Shown: positions 1 through 6,466 of the stretch, one piece after another
Layout of the letters: every line of letters begins with the position of its first letter
How positions within the stretch are numbered: the first letter of the stretch is position 1
Assembly: GCA_024691065.1 (NCBI GenBank)
Contig: JAILOA010000211.1
Span: 1 to 15,361, forward strand
Direction: 5' to 3'
Source: Lachnospiraceae bacterium
Lineage (GTDB): Bacteria > Bacillota > Clostridia > Lachnospirales > Lachnospiraceae
Length of the DNA: 15,361 nucleotides
Made by a program: the position numbers and the translations under genes
The notes under the pieces: generated by a model
The model's input: the letters and a program-made list of their open reading frames with translations, nothing else
What the model was told of the DNA's origin: nothing
The model's database searches: none

Positions 1-345
1 CAGTATCCGGATATCGAGATTTGGGCAGTAGAGCCTGAAAATGCAGCGATTCTTGCAGGTGGTACAATCGGTACCCACATTCAGATGGGAATCGGCGACG
101 GAATCATTCCGGATATTTTAAATCAAAATATTTATGATGATATATATGTAGTAACAGATGAAGAAGCTATTGAGATTTCAAGAAGGCTTGCGAGAGAAGA
201 GGGTCTTATGTGTGGAATTTCCAGCGGTACAAATGTAGCGGCCGCTATTAAGCTTGCGAAGAAGCTCGGAAAAGGGAAGACAGTTGTGACTGTTTTGCCG
301 GATACGGCGGAAAGATATTTCTCGACAATCCTGTTTGATGAATAA
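1..345 (+). CDS. cysK: Cysteine synthase (O-acetylserine sulfhydrylase), 3' part
   Basis: This is the C-terminal 114 residues of a PLP-dependent cysteine synthase, open from the first base in frame 1 and ending with TAA at 343-345. The enzyme makes cysteine from O-acetylserine and sulfide in the cytosol. Recognisable family segments are AVEPENAAILAGG, the GTIGTH loop followed by IQMGIGDGIIPDIL, EEGLMCGISSGTNVAAA (the conserved GISSG element) and the terminal VLPDTAERYFSTILF, which matches the PDxGERYLST signature of CysK/CysM. The PLP-binding lysine and substrate loop lie upstream of the window. The ATG at 85 is internal and not a start. CysK versus CysM or a cystathionine beta-synthase-like paralogue cannot be settled from this half, though the ending at ILFDE without an extra domain favours CysK. 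A hairpin follows the stop directly. Confidence 0.9.
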   Translation, partial: QYPDIEIWAVEPENAAILAGGTIGTHIQMGIGDGIIPDILNQNIYDDIYVVTDEEAIEISRRLAREEGLMCGISSGTNVAAAIKLAKKLGKGKTVVTVLPDTAERYFSTILFDE

Positions 346-348
346 AAC

Positions 349-376
349 GGATAGAAAGCGGAGCTTTCTATCCTTT
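349..376 (+). terminator. Hairpin terminator after cysK
   Basis: A perfect 11-bp stem, GGATAGAAAGC (349-359) with GCTTTCTATCC (363-373), has a 3-nt loop and begins 4 nt after the cysK stop. Only three Ts follow (374-376), so termination efficiency is uncertain, but position and stem length fit a transcript end. Confidence 0.6.
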
Positions 377-540
377 GGTAGAATAGCCTTGATGATTATC
401 GTATTTTGGAATCTTCGAGGCAATTCTCCTTCTTTCTGAAGTTATCGGATAAATAGTGGAGTATTCCATCCGTTTCTATCCTTACAAGTCCGACACTTTG
501 GACTTATATTTTACTTAATAAAAAAGATTTCAAAAAACTC
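377..540. other. Gene-free spacer with two weak hairpins
   Basis: No coding signal is convincing here. A bulged hairpin closes CGGA (446-449) with TCCG (469-472) around TGGA/TCCA. A second hairpin pairs AAGTCC (486-491) with GGACTT (500-505) and is followed by a T-rich run. Either could be a backup terminator for cysK. The minus-strand open frame crossing 178-423 overlaps cysK and lacks a ribosome binding site. Confidence 0.4.
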
Positions 541-569
541 TTGCATTTTACATATATATAATGTAAAAT
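541..569 (+). promoter_or_regulatory. Promoter of rpsF-ssb-rpsR
   Basis: TTGCAT (541-546) and TAAAAT (564-569) are separated by 17 nt, which fits a sigma-A promoter and gives a start near 576 with a leader of about 115 nt. The promoter is overlaid by a 9-bp inverted repeat, ATTTTACAT (545-553) with ATGTAAAAT (561-569), so the -10 element sits inside one arm. TATAAT at 557-562 is an alternative -10 but lacks a properly spaced -35. Confidence 0.55.
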
Positions 570-635
570 ATTGCTTCGTGATACGAAAATTTTTATCCTT
601 GCTTCCCGTGATGGATATAAGTGGTATTTTTAAAG

Positions 636-690
636 TGTTCGTACAACTTATACATAGGGAGGCCGGAGACCAAAAGGAGGTACAGACAAC
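636..690 (+). promoter_or_regulatory. Foldable rpsF leader, possible S6:S18 autoregulatory site
   Basis: Bases 636-644 can pair with 680-688 (TGT and GTAC blocks, one C-A mismatch and one G-T pair). The loop between them holds the Shine-Dalgarno AAAAGGAGG (672-680) and a purine-rich GGGAGGCCGGAGACC segment with an unpaired CCG (663-665). In many bacteria the S6:S18 complex represses its own mRNA by binding an rpsF leader structure with a CCG-containing bulge that mimics 16S rRNA. The position and CCG agree with that, but I cannot confirm a match to the consensus fold. Confidence 0.35.
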
Positions 691-978
691 ATGAATAACT
701 ATGAATTAGCTTTAGTTGTCGATGCTAAGATTGAGGAAGAAGTAAGAAACAAAACCGTTGAAAGAGCTCAGCATTACATCAGAAAGTACAACGGCGAAAT
801 CACTGAGGTTGAAGAGTGGGGCAAGAAGAGACTTGCTTACGAAATCGACCACAAAAGAGAAGGTTTCTATTACTTCATTAAGTTCAATGCGCCAGCTGAT
901 ACACCGGCTGAACTCGAGACAGAGATGCGTATTATGGACAATGTCTTAAGATACTTAGTAGTCAGACAGGAAGCTTAA
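691..978 (+). CDS. rpsF: Ribosomal protein S6
   Basis: This 95-residue protein starts MNNYELALVVDAKI and carries the S6 core: beta strand 1 (YELALVVD), the WGKKRLAYEI strand, GFYYFIKFNAP and the terminal RIMDNVLRYLVVR. S6 binds the central domain of 16S rRNA as a heterodimer with S18 in the small subunit. Length is normal for the short Gram-positive form, without the acidic tail of E. coli S6. AAGGAGG at 674-680 lies about 10 nt before the ATG. It is first in the rpsF-ssb-rpsR operon, with a 22-nt gap to ssb. The upstream fold that could pair around its ribosome binding site suggests autoregulation. Confidence 0.97.
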   Translation: MNNYELALVVDAKIEEEVRNKTVERAQHYIRKYNGEITEVEEWGKKRLAYEIDHKREGFYYFIKFNAPADTPAELETEMRIMDNVLRYLVVRQEA

Positions 979-1000
979 ACAACGAAAGGAGTTTCCTATT

Positions 1001-1483
1001 ATGAATAAAGTTATACTTATGGGTAGACTTACCCGCGATCCTGAGATGCGTTATACATCAGGAGATAATCAAATGGCAATTGCAAGATATACACTTGCGG
1101 TAGACAGAAGATTTAAGCGTGCCGGAGAAGACGGACAGACAGCAGATTTCATCAATTGTACAGTTTTTGGCAAGGGTGCTGAATTTGCAGAGAATTATCT
1201 TCACAAAGGTACAAAGATTGCAGTAACAGGTAGAATCCAAACAGGAAGCTACACCAACAAAGAAGGCAATAAGGTTTATACAACAGATGTTATTGTTGAA
1301 GAGCAGGAATTTGCTGAGAGTAAGAATGCAGCTGCTCAGAATGCCGGTGGTGCTTCTTATAGCCAAGCTCCTGTAGCACCTAGTGCAGCAAATACAGCAG
1401 CTCGTCCTGAGCCGTCTGAAGCAGCAGGTGATGGTTTTATGAATATTCCAGAGGGAATTGAAGAGGATTTACCGTTTTCATGA
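1001..1483 (+). CDS. ssb: Single-stranded DNA-binding protein
   Basis: This 160-residue protein coats single-stranded DNA in replication, recombination and repair and recruits partner enzymes through its C-terminus. Residues 1-105 form the OB fold, seen in MNKVILMGRLTRDPEMRYT, the YTLAVDRRF strand, DFINCTVFGKGAEFAENYLHKG and VTGRIQTGSYTNKEG. Residues 106-145 are an Ala/Pro/Ser-rich disordered linker. The protein ends in the acidic tip EEDLPFS, which matches the partner-docking DDLPF motif with one extra serine. GAAAGGAG at 984-991 supports the ATG at 1001. It sits between S6 and S18, as in most Firmicutes, and probably shares their transcript. Confidence 0.97.
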   Translation: MNKVILMGRLTRDPEMRYTSGDNQMAIARYTLAVDRRFKRAGEDGQTADFINCTVFGKGAEFAENYLHKGTKIAVTGRIQTGSYTNKEGNKVYTTDVIVEEQEFAESKNAAAQNAGGASYSQAPVAPSAANTAARPEPSEAAGDGFMNIPEGIEEDLPFS

Positions 1484-1533
1484 TGCAAATTAGGTAATTA
1501 GAAGTATTAACTCTTATAAAAAATATTCGTTGG

Positions 1534-1549
1534 TTACATTTATATGTAA
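1534..1549 (+). repeat. TTACAT/ATGTAA inverted repeat in the ssb-rpsR gap
   Basis: TTACAT (1534-1539) and ATGTAA (1544-1549) form a 6-bp stem with a 4-nt loop in the 89-nt gap before rpsR. The same TTACAT...ATGTAA core occurs in the palindrome over the rpsF promoter. It could be an RNA hairpin, a processing site or a chance AT-rich palindrome. Confidence 0.35.
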
Positions 1550-1572
1550 TTTAGATTTTGGAGGTATAAGTA

Positions 1573-1830
1573 ATGGCTTACAATAAAAGTGAGGGCGGTT
1601 TCAGAAGAAAGCCTGCTCGTAGAAGAAAAAAGATTTGCGAATTTTGTGCAAATAAGGAATCAGATGTTGTAAATTATAAGGATGTTGCACAGTTAAAGAA
1701 GTATGTTTCCGAAAGAGGAAAGATTCTTCCAAGACGTGTTACAGGAACATGTGCTAGACATCAGAGAGCTTTAACTTCAGCTATCAAGCGTGCTAGACAT
1801 TTAGCAATCCTTCCATACACAGATGATTGA
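1573..1830 (+). CDS. rpsR: Ribosomal protein S18, zinc-ligand (C+) form
   Basis: This 85-residue protein shows the S18 signature VNYKDVAQLKKYVSERGKILPRRVTGTCARHQRAL followed by the basic helix IKRARHLAILPY. S18 pairs with S6 in the platform of the 30S subunit. It keeps CEFC near residues 22-25 and C-A-R-H in the RVTGTCARHQ segment, a Cys/Cys/Cys/His set typical of the zinc-binding C+ form. B. subtilis S18 lacks most of these ligands. GGAGGT at 1560-1565 lies 7 nt before the ATG. It is last in the operon, and a strong terminator follows. Confidence 0.96.
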   Translation: MAYNKSEGGFRRKPARRRKKICEFCANKESDVVNYKDVAQLKKYVSERGKILPRRVTGTCARHQRALTSAIKRARHLAILPYTDD

Positions 1831-1862
1831 TTAAATTGAATATTTTAAATGTTCATAAATAG

Positions 1863-1901
1863 AAACCGGATTTTAGGTTAATTCCTGAAATCCGGTTTTT
1901 T
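1863..1901 (+). terminator. Strong intrinsic terminator of rpsF-ssb-rpsR
   Basis: A 15-bp stem (one G-T pair) joins 1863-1877 (AAACCGGATTTTAGG) with 1884-1898 (CCTGAAATCCGGTTT) around a 6-nt loop. The right arm runs into six Ts (1896-1901). It lies 33 nt after the rpsR stop. Confidence 0.9.
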
Positions 1902-1950
1902 GATAGTTTAAATTCAATTGTTTATTAATATACCCAAAATCAATCATTTC

Positions 1951-1975
1951 TTAAAAGAAAATCGGAAATCCGATT
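1951..1975 (-). terminator. Probable terminator of the serine hydrolase gene
   Basis: On the minus strand AATCGG (1975-1970) and CCGATT (1965-1960) form a 6-bp stem with a 4-nt loop, followed by a TTTTCTTTT tract. It lies about 40 nt beyond the minus-strand stop at 2016. The short stem makes this a moderate call; the arms of the rpsR terminator just beyond could help block convergent transcription. Confidence 0.55.
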
Positions 1976-2015
1976 GTTTGTTAAATACGTAAATCCCGAA
2001 CAGTGTCATCGGCAT

Positions 2016-3194
2016 TTAGTCGACTGCGCCATAAACAATATCTCTTATAACCTGGATATCTCTGTATCCGTTTCCGCAGAATTTCTGGATTACAAATACG
2101 ATTCCTAAATCTTCTGCAGGGTCAACAAACATATAGGTTCCGAGGAAACCGTCCCAGCCGTATTCGCCTTCGTTACCGAGACTTCCGTTTTCGTGAGGTT
2201 TAATCATATGACGCATAAGGTTCCCGTAGCCGTAGCCCTTTAAAGCTTCCCAGTCGTAGGATGCCCTGTTTTCATCTGTCAAATGATCTTCCTGCATAAA
2301 TTCAGCGGAAGAGCGGCTGAATATCCTTACGCCGTCCAATTCACCTTCATTTAAGAATAGTTTAATAATCTTTTCGTAATCATCTACGGTTGAAACAAGG
2401 CCGGCACCGCCTGATTCAAATCCCGGTTTCTTAAGGAAATTATGGGTAAGACCAAGCATATGGTCCGAGCTCCAAGGCTTTAAGCCGTCTTCTTCCAAAA
2501 TGTAAGATTGGGAGAATCTGTCCAGTTTCTCCTCAGGTACGTAAAAATCCGTATCCTTCATTCCAAGAGGCTCAAATATAGTCTTCTTAAGGTAATCTCC
2601 ATAGCTCATACCGGTAACCTGTGAAACAACTGCGCCCAGGACATCAGCGCAGAGTCCGTAGCGCCATCTTGTTCCCGGCTCAAATTCGAGTGGGAGCTCA
2701 CCGAGCTTGTTTGCGAATTCAACGGTTGAAAGCTCGATTCCTTTATCATAAAGGTCGGAGTAAAACTTATCTATGAATTCATTTAACTTGATTCCCGCAA
2801 AATACGATGCATCCGGATAACCGATTCCTGCTGTCATATCCAACAGGTTTTGCAATGTAATCTCATGTTTAACAGGGGTTGCATCCCATCCGTTGTAAAT
2901 TCTTTGGTTTTTAAATCCAGGAAGATATTTACTTACAGGGTCCGAAAGTACGATGAGACCTTTTTCCACAAGCGTCATTACCGCAATATTTGTTATAGGT
3001 TTTGTCATAGAATAGCAGCGGAAGATTGTATCTCTTGACATCTTCATATTTTCCTCAATGTTAGCCATTCCGAATTCTTTTCGATAAACTTCCTCACCCT
3101 CGGAAATGACTGCAAGCGCACAACCTGCAACCTCGCCCTTATCCACGATTGATTGTAAATACGGGTCTAAATTTTTGAGTGCTTCTACGTTCAT
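2016..3194 (-). CDS. Serine hydrolase of the class C beta-lactamase/esterase family
   Basis: This 392-residue protein has the beta-lactamase (penicillin-binding-protein-like) transpeptidase fold. The nucleophile motif S-x-x-K is Ser62-Met-Thr-Lys65 in FRCYSMTKPITN. The second motif supplies Tyr179 (WRYGLCADVLGAVV). The third, usually K-T-G, is Trp347-Asp-Gly349 in GWDGFLGTYMFVDP. Tyr plus a W-x-G third motif is typical of family VIII carboxylesterases such as EstB rather than true AmpC enzymes, so ester hydrolysis is the best guess; the substrate is unknown. There is no signal peptide, so it is probably cytosolic, which argues against antibiotic resistance or wall synthesis. The start is supported by AAGGAGG 6 nt upstream. 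It has its own likely promoter and is separated from the co-oriented glucosidase gene by a repeat array. Confidence 0.85.
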   Translation of the reverse strand: MNVEALKNLDPYLQSIVDKGEVAGCALAVISEGEEVYRKEFGMANIEENMKMSRDTIFRCYSMTKPITNIAVMTLVEKGLIVLSDPVSKYLPGFKNQRIYNGWDATPVKHEITLQNLLDMTAGIGYPDASYFAGIKLNEFIDKFYSDLYDKGIELSTVEFANKLGELPLEFEPGTRWRYGLCADVLGAVVSQVTGMSYGDYLKKTIFEPLGMKDTDFYVPEEKLDRFSQSYILEEDGLKPWSSDHMLGLTHNFLKKPGFESGGAGLVSTVDDYEKIIKLFLNEGELDGVRIFSRSSAEFMQEDHLTDENRASYDWEALKGYGYGNLMRHMIKPHENGSLGNEGEYGWDGFLGTYMFVDPAEDLGIVFVIQKFCGNGYRDIQVIRDIVYGAVD

Positions 3195-3228
3195 TTGTGC
3201 CTCCTTATATTTTAAAGTTATTATGTAT

Positions 3229-3257
3229 ATTTTATTAATTTATTTAGAATACTTCAA
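3229..3257 (-). promoter_or_regulatory. Likely promoter of the serine hydrolase gene
   Basis: On the minus strand TTGAAG (3257-3252) and TAAAAT (3234-3229) are 17 nt apart. This predicts a start near 3222 and a leader of about 28 nt. It would let the gene be transcribed without read-through from the glucosidase gene. Confidence 0.5.
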
Positions 3258-3307
3258 TGATTATTTTGTTTTTGTTTTCATCAATTTATTATTTTCATCC
3301 AAATCCT

Positions 3308-3682
3308 ACTCGCCTCGGCCTCGTTGGTCTTTCGGTGCTTTCATAGATTTCATCTATTTGCTGTTTGAATTTCCGGCCGAACATCACTCACCCTCGGCCT
3401 CGTTGGCTTTTCGGAATCCGGAATTGACTTACATTCTGATTTCTTAAACTTTCACTCACCCTCGGCCTCGTTGGCTTTACGGAGTCCTGAATTGATTTAC
3501 ATTCTGATTTCTTAAACTTTCACTCGCCTCGGCCTTGTTGGCTTTTCGGAATCCGGAATTGATTTACATTCTGACATCTTAAACTTTCACTCGCCTCGGC
3601 CTCGTTGGCTTTTCGGAGTCCTGAATTGATTTACATTCTGATATCTTAAACTTTCATTCGCCCTCGGCCTCGTTGGTCTTTC
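3308..3682 (-). repeat. Tandem 67/68-bp array built on the 3' end of the glucosidase gene
   Basis: Four head-to-tail units occupy 3385-3452 (68 bp), 3453-3520 (68), 3521-3587 (67) and 3588-3654 (67). They differ at only a few positions each. A degenerate unit lies at 3308-3384, where about the first 30 bases match. A partial unit, 3655-3682, is the coding end of the glucosidase gene itself. All share a GC-rich block containing CTCGGCCTCGTTGG, then a T-rich stretch ending TTAAACTTT. On the minus strand the first two units still encode a tail KANEAEGE plus TGA, close to the gene's own KTNEAEGE plus TGA. The two 67-bp units have lost one base, so their frame runs past that stop. No transposase or IS ends are present. 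Confidence 0.9.
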
Positions 3683-6347
3683 TGATGGCTTCCTCCACAT
3701 CCTCGATTGTGAGCGGTATTTGATCCGGTTCCGTACAAATATTAAAGGAAAGGATTGAATGTAGCGGCGTCTCAAAGAACATTGCATTTGCCATGGAATT
3801 CTGGGCATCTTCGACAGTAACATTGTCAATGTCAACCTTGGTAACTGCTGCATAGCGGCTCTTTATAAGCAATTCTTTTAACGGAGTCCTGTCCTTTGCG
3901 AAACAGATAATGTCTCCCGGGGTTGTGAGCTCATTTGCTACAAACGGAATCTTGTCGGTGCTTGATAAATCAAGGGTTTCGGACAATTTCTCATCTCTTG
4001 AGGATGTAGCGATGATTACTTTGTATTTTCCGGAAGGAGCATAAAAATCATCGATTTCCTCGTTAAAATAAGCGAATGAATTGTGATCTAAGATAAATGA
4101 AACTTCGGTTTCTTCACCCGGCTTCAAACATACCTTCTTAAAGCCTTTGAGCTCTCTTATCGGACGATTGTCCTCTGTCGCTGCATTTTCTATATAAAGC
4201 TGAACTGCAGTGCCGGCAGCGCCTTTGTACAAAGCGTTTCCGGTGTTCTTTACTTTGCAGGTTACTTCATAAGCAAATGCATCGCCCCCGGCTTGTTTTT
4301 TGATAGATAAATCGTTATATTCGAAATTTGCGTAGGAAAGTCCGTGCCCGAACGGGAAGCGAACCTTCATATATTTTTTATCATAATATCTATAGCCGAT
4401 ATATATGCCTTCTGCGTATTCGACATCTGTGCGGTTTCCCGGGAAGTTAAGATAACTAGGGTTATCTGTAAGTCTAAGCGGGAAGGTCTCTGCGAGAGAG
4501 CCGCTTGGAGAGTACTTTCCGAAAAGAAGGTCTAAGGTTGCGAATCCGACTGCCTCGCCCGCAAGATACATTTCCAAAACAGCATCCAAATCACTTATCC
4601 AAGGCATCTCTACAGGTGAACCGTTAAAGAGTACGACTACGGTTTTCTTCGCGATTCCGGCAACGGCCTGGATGAGGACATCCTGTGACAGCGGAAGATT
4701 CATATGTTTTCTGTCGAAGCCTTCACTTTCGAATGAATCAGGAAGTCCGGCAAATATAACTGCCACGTCGGAATCGTTGGCGGCCTTCATTGCTTCAACT
4801 AAAAGTTCTCCGTCGGTTTTATCATGTTCACCTTCCGGTTCGGCGTTGAAGCCTTGTACATAGTTGATTTCTATGTTTTCATCGGTGTAACCGCCGTTAT
4901 TTTCGCCTTTCAATGCATCGAGTACCGAGTCAACCCTGTGACAGTTGATATGGCTTGAACCGCCGCCCTGGTATTTAGGAACTGCAGCAAATTCGCCGAT
5001 AAATGCATATTTTATTTTCTTGTCAGCATCTCCCGAATCTGTCTGATTATCGGCATTGGAGTCGCTTTCGCCTTCTTCGCCTGCTATGATAGCATTAGCT
5101 ATTTCACCCGTAACCTTATCGAGGGTCGCTGCATTTTCCTCTTTTGCATCGATTGAATCGAAAACATTTATTTCTTTCGCGGATGTATCGAGCTCAATAT
5201 TTACATCATCATGTGTATCGGTAATATTCGATACTATGCTTTTGATGGTTTCGAGTGATTTTAAGTTGGCATCATCCTCGAGATCCTGTAAATATTCCTT
5301 TTTATCGTTAACTTCATCTATCGTAGAAGCAAGTGGAAGAGTGACATTTTCGTTCTTCAAAAGAACCGCAGATTCTCTTGCCACACGCCTTGCAAGCTCA
5401 TGGTGAGCATTTTTATCATAGGTTGGAACGGTAAAGCTTGGATCTTTGGCTTTCTTTTCGTTTATATATTCTTCTCTGCCGGTAAGACCTTTATTTACAA
5501 GGTTCAATACATTTAAGGCACATTTATCGACTTCGGCCTCATCGATGTCACCGATTCTTACGGCATCAGCGAGGAATGTATCGCGGACACCGTTGCTTGC
5601 CGGCATTTCCAGGTCGAGTCCGGCTTCGGTGGCCTGAATCTTATTGTTCATTGCGCCCCAATCGGTCATTACAAGACCGTCATAGCCCCAGCGTTTACGG
5701 AGTGTGTCGGTTAAAAGATACTTATTTTCGCAGGAATAAGTACCGTTTATGCGGTTGTAGCTGCACATAAGGGACCAGGGTTTCGTGTTTTTTGTCACTG
5801 CCTCGAAGGCTCTTAAGTATATTTCGTGTAATGTACGCTTGCTCATATTTGCGCTGATAAGGAAACGTCTGGATTCCTGATTGTTTGCGGCAAAATGTTT
5901 CACGCAAACGCCTACACCTTTGCTTTGTACGCCGCTTACAAAGCCTGTTGCAATTTGACCCGCGAGATAAGGATCTTCAGAATAATATTCAAAGTTTCTT
6001 CCGCAAAGAGGGGAGCGCTTCATATTTACGCCCGGACCAAGGAGAACCTGTACATTTTCGGCCTGACATTCGTCTCCGAGAGCTTCTCCGACTTCCTTTA
6101 TAAGGTCAGGATCAAAGGAGCATGCCATAAGACTTGCGGTAGGGAAGCATACTGCCTCAACGGCTGTTAACTCTCCGATGGAGTTAGGTTGTTCTGCCTG
6201 CTTTCTGAGTCCGTTTGGTCCGTCTGAAACCATAATGTTTGGAAGGTTCTTGTCCGGAATTGCTTTGGTGTGCCAGAAATCGGCACCTGATAGAAGGGAC
6301 GTTTTTTCGTCCAATGTTAGTGAATCGAGAATTTTTTTGGTATCCAT
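3654..6347 (-). CDS. Glycoside hydrolase family 3 beta-glucosidase, cytosolic, with acidic insert
   Basis: This 897-residue enzyme should remove terminal beta-D-glucosyl (or xylosyl) residues from oligosaccharides. The N-terminal barrel (1-335) has SDGPNGLRK (41-49), VKHFAANN (149-156) and MTDWGAM, whose Asp229 is the predicted nucleophile. The sandwich domain begins at YAFIGEFAAVPKYQGGGSSH (447-466) and contains SFESEGFDR (538-546), the acid/base region (Glu540 or Glu542). A fibronectin III-like domain spans about 665-790 (PFGHGLSY onward), followed by about 100 residues I cannot assign. Residues 341-444 are an unusual Asp/Glu-rich insert between barrel and sandwich. There is no signal peptide, so it likely acts on imported cello- or gluco-oligosaccharides. 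The start is supported by AGGGGG 7 nt upstream. The last codons and stop belong to the downstream tandem array. Substrate cannot be fixed from sequence alone. Confidence 0.93.
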   Translation of the reverse strand: MDTKKILDSLTLDEKTSLLSGADFWHTKAIPDKNLPNIMVSDGPNGLRKQAEQPNSIGELTAVEAVCFPTASLMACSFDPDLIKEVGEALGDECQAENVQVLLGPGVNMKRSPLCGRNFEYYSEDPYLAGQIATGFVSGVQSKGVGVCVKHFAANNQESRRFLISANMSKRTLHEIYLRAFEAVTKNTKPWSLMCSYNRINGTYSCENKYLLTDTLRKRWGYDGLVMTDWGAMNNKIQATEAGLDLEMPASNGVRDTFLADAVRIGDIDEAEVDKCALNVLNLVNKGLTGREEYINEKKAKDPSFTVPTYDKNAHHELARRVARESAVLLKNENVTLPLASTIDEVNDKKEYLQDLEDDANLKSLETIKSIVSNITDTHDDVNIELDTSAKEINVFDSIDAKEENAATLDKVTGEIANAIIAGEEGESDSNADNQTDSGDADKKIKYAFIGEFAAVPKYQGGGSSHINCHRVDSVLDALKGENNGGYTDENIEINYVQGFNAEPEGEHDKTDGELLVEAMKAANDSDVAVIFAGLPDSFESEGFDRKHMNLPLSQDVLIQAVAGIAKKTVVVLFNGSPVEMPWISDLDAVLEMYLAGEAVGFATLDLLFGKYSPSGSLAETFPLRLTDNPSYLNFPGNRTDVEYAEGIYIGYRYYDKKYMKVRFPFGHGLSYANFEYNDLSIKKQAGGDAFAYEVTCKVKNTGNALYKGAAGTAVQLYIENAATEDNRPIRELKGFKKVCLKPGEETEVSFILDHNSFAYFNEEIDDFYAPSGKYKVIIATSSRDEKLSETLDLSSTDKIPFVANELTTPGDIICFAKDRTPLKELLIKSRYAAVTKVDIDNVTVEDAQNSMANAMFFETPLHSILSFNICTEPDQIPLTIEDVEEAIRKTNEAEGE
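5016..5327 (-). other. Acidic insert in the beta-glucosidase (residues 341-444)
   Basis: Between KNENVTLPLA and YAFIGEF, where the domains of family 3 enzymes are normally joined by a short linker, there are about 104 extra residues. By my count 29 are Asp or Glu against 9 Lys, with no Cys or Trp. The segment ends in a low-complexity GEEGESDSNADNQTDSGDAD run. It stays in frame with no frameshift. It could be a disordered linker or a small helical domain. Confidence 0.7.
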
Positions 6348-6392
6348 TTGTAAACCCCCTGTTTTTTATATTTTTATTGTTAATACATATTT

Positions 6393-6404
6393 TGAAACGA
6401 TACA
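6393..6404. promoter_or_regulatory. LacI-family-like operator upstream of the beta-glucosidase gene
   Basis: TGAAACGATACA is a near-palindrome centred on CG (TGnAnCGnTnCA), the pattern used by LacI/GalR-family sugar regulators. It lies 46 nt upstream of the minus-strand start codon. It is two bases shorter than the usual CcpA cre site, so a pathway-specific LacI-type repressor fits better than CcpA. I could not place a clean promoter next to it. Confidence 0.35.
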
Positions 6405-6466
6405 TTTCTTATGTTGTATAATGTTTTTTAATTACAGATAATTAAGCAATATTGATCATAATTTAT

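Noticed and set aside
85..345. ATG at 85 as a separate small gene
   Set aside because: It is an internal methionine of the cysteine synthase frame, which is open from base 1 and has family motifs before it.
3295..3384. Minus-strand short frame starting MFGRKFKQQIDEIYE in the degenerate repeat
   Set aside because: It has under 30 codons, only a weak GAGGGTGAG ahead of the ATG, and an end made of repeat sequence; it is not supportable as a gene.
3106..3447. Plus-strand 113-codon open frame over the repeat region
   Set aside because: It runs antisense into the serine hydrolase start, crosses the repeats, has no ribosome binding site and has low-complexity composition.
3308..3654. Array as an insertion sequence or integron element
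   Set aside because: There is no transposase or integrase, no terminal inverted repeats and no target duplication, and the units are in plain tandem.
5056..5406. Plus-strand 116-codon frame antisense to the glucosidase insert
   Set aside because: Its Ser/Phe-rich composition is the expected shadow of an acidic coding strand, and no ribosome binding site precedes it.
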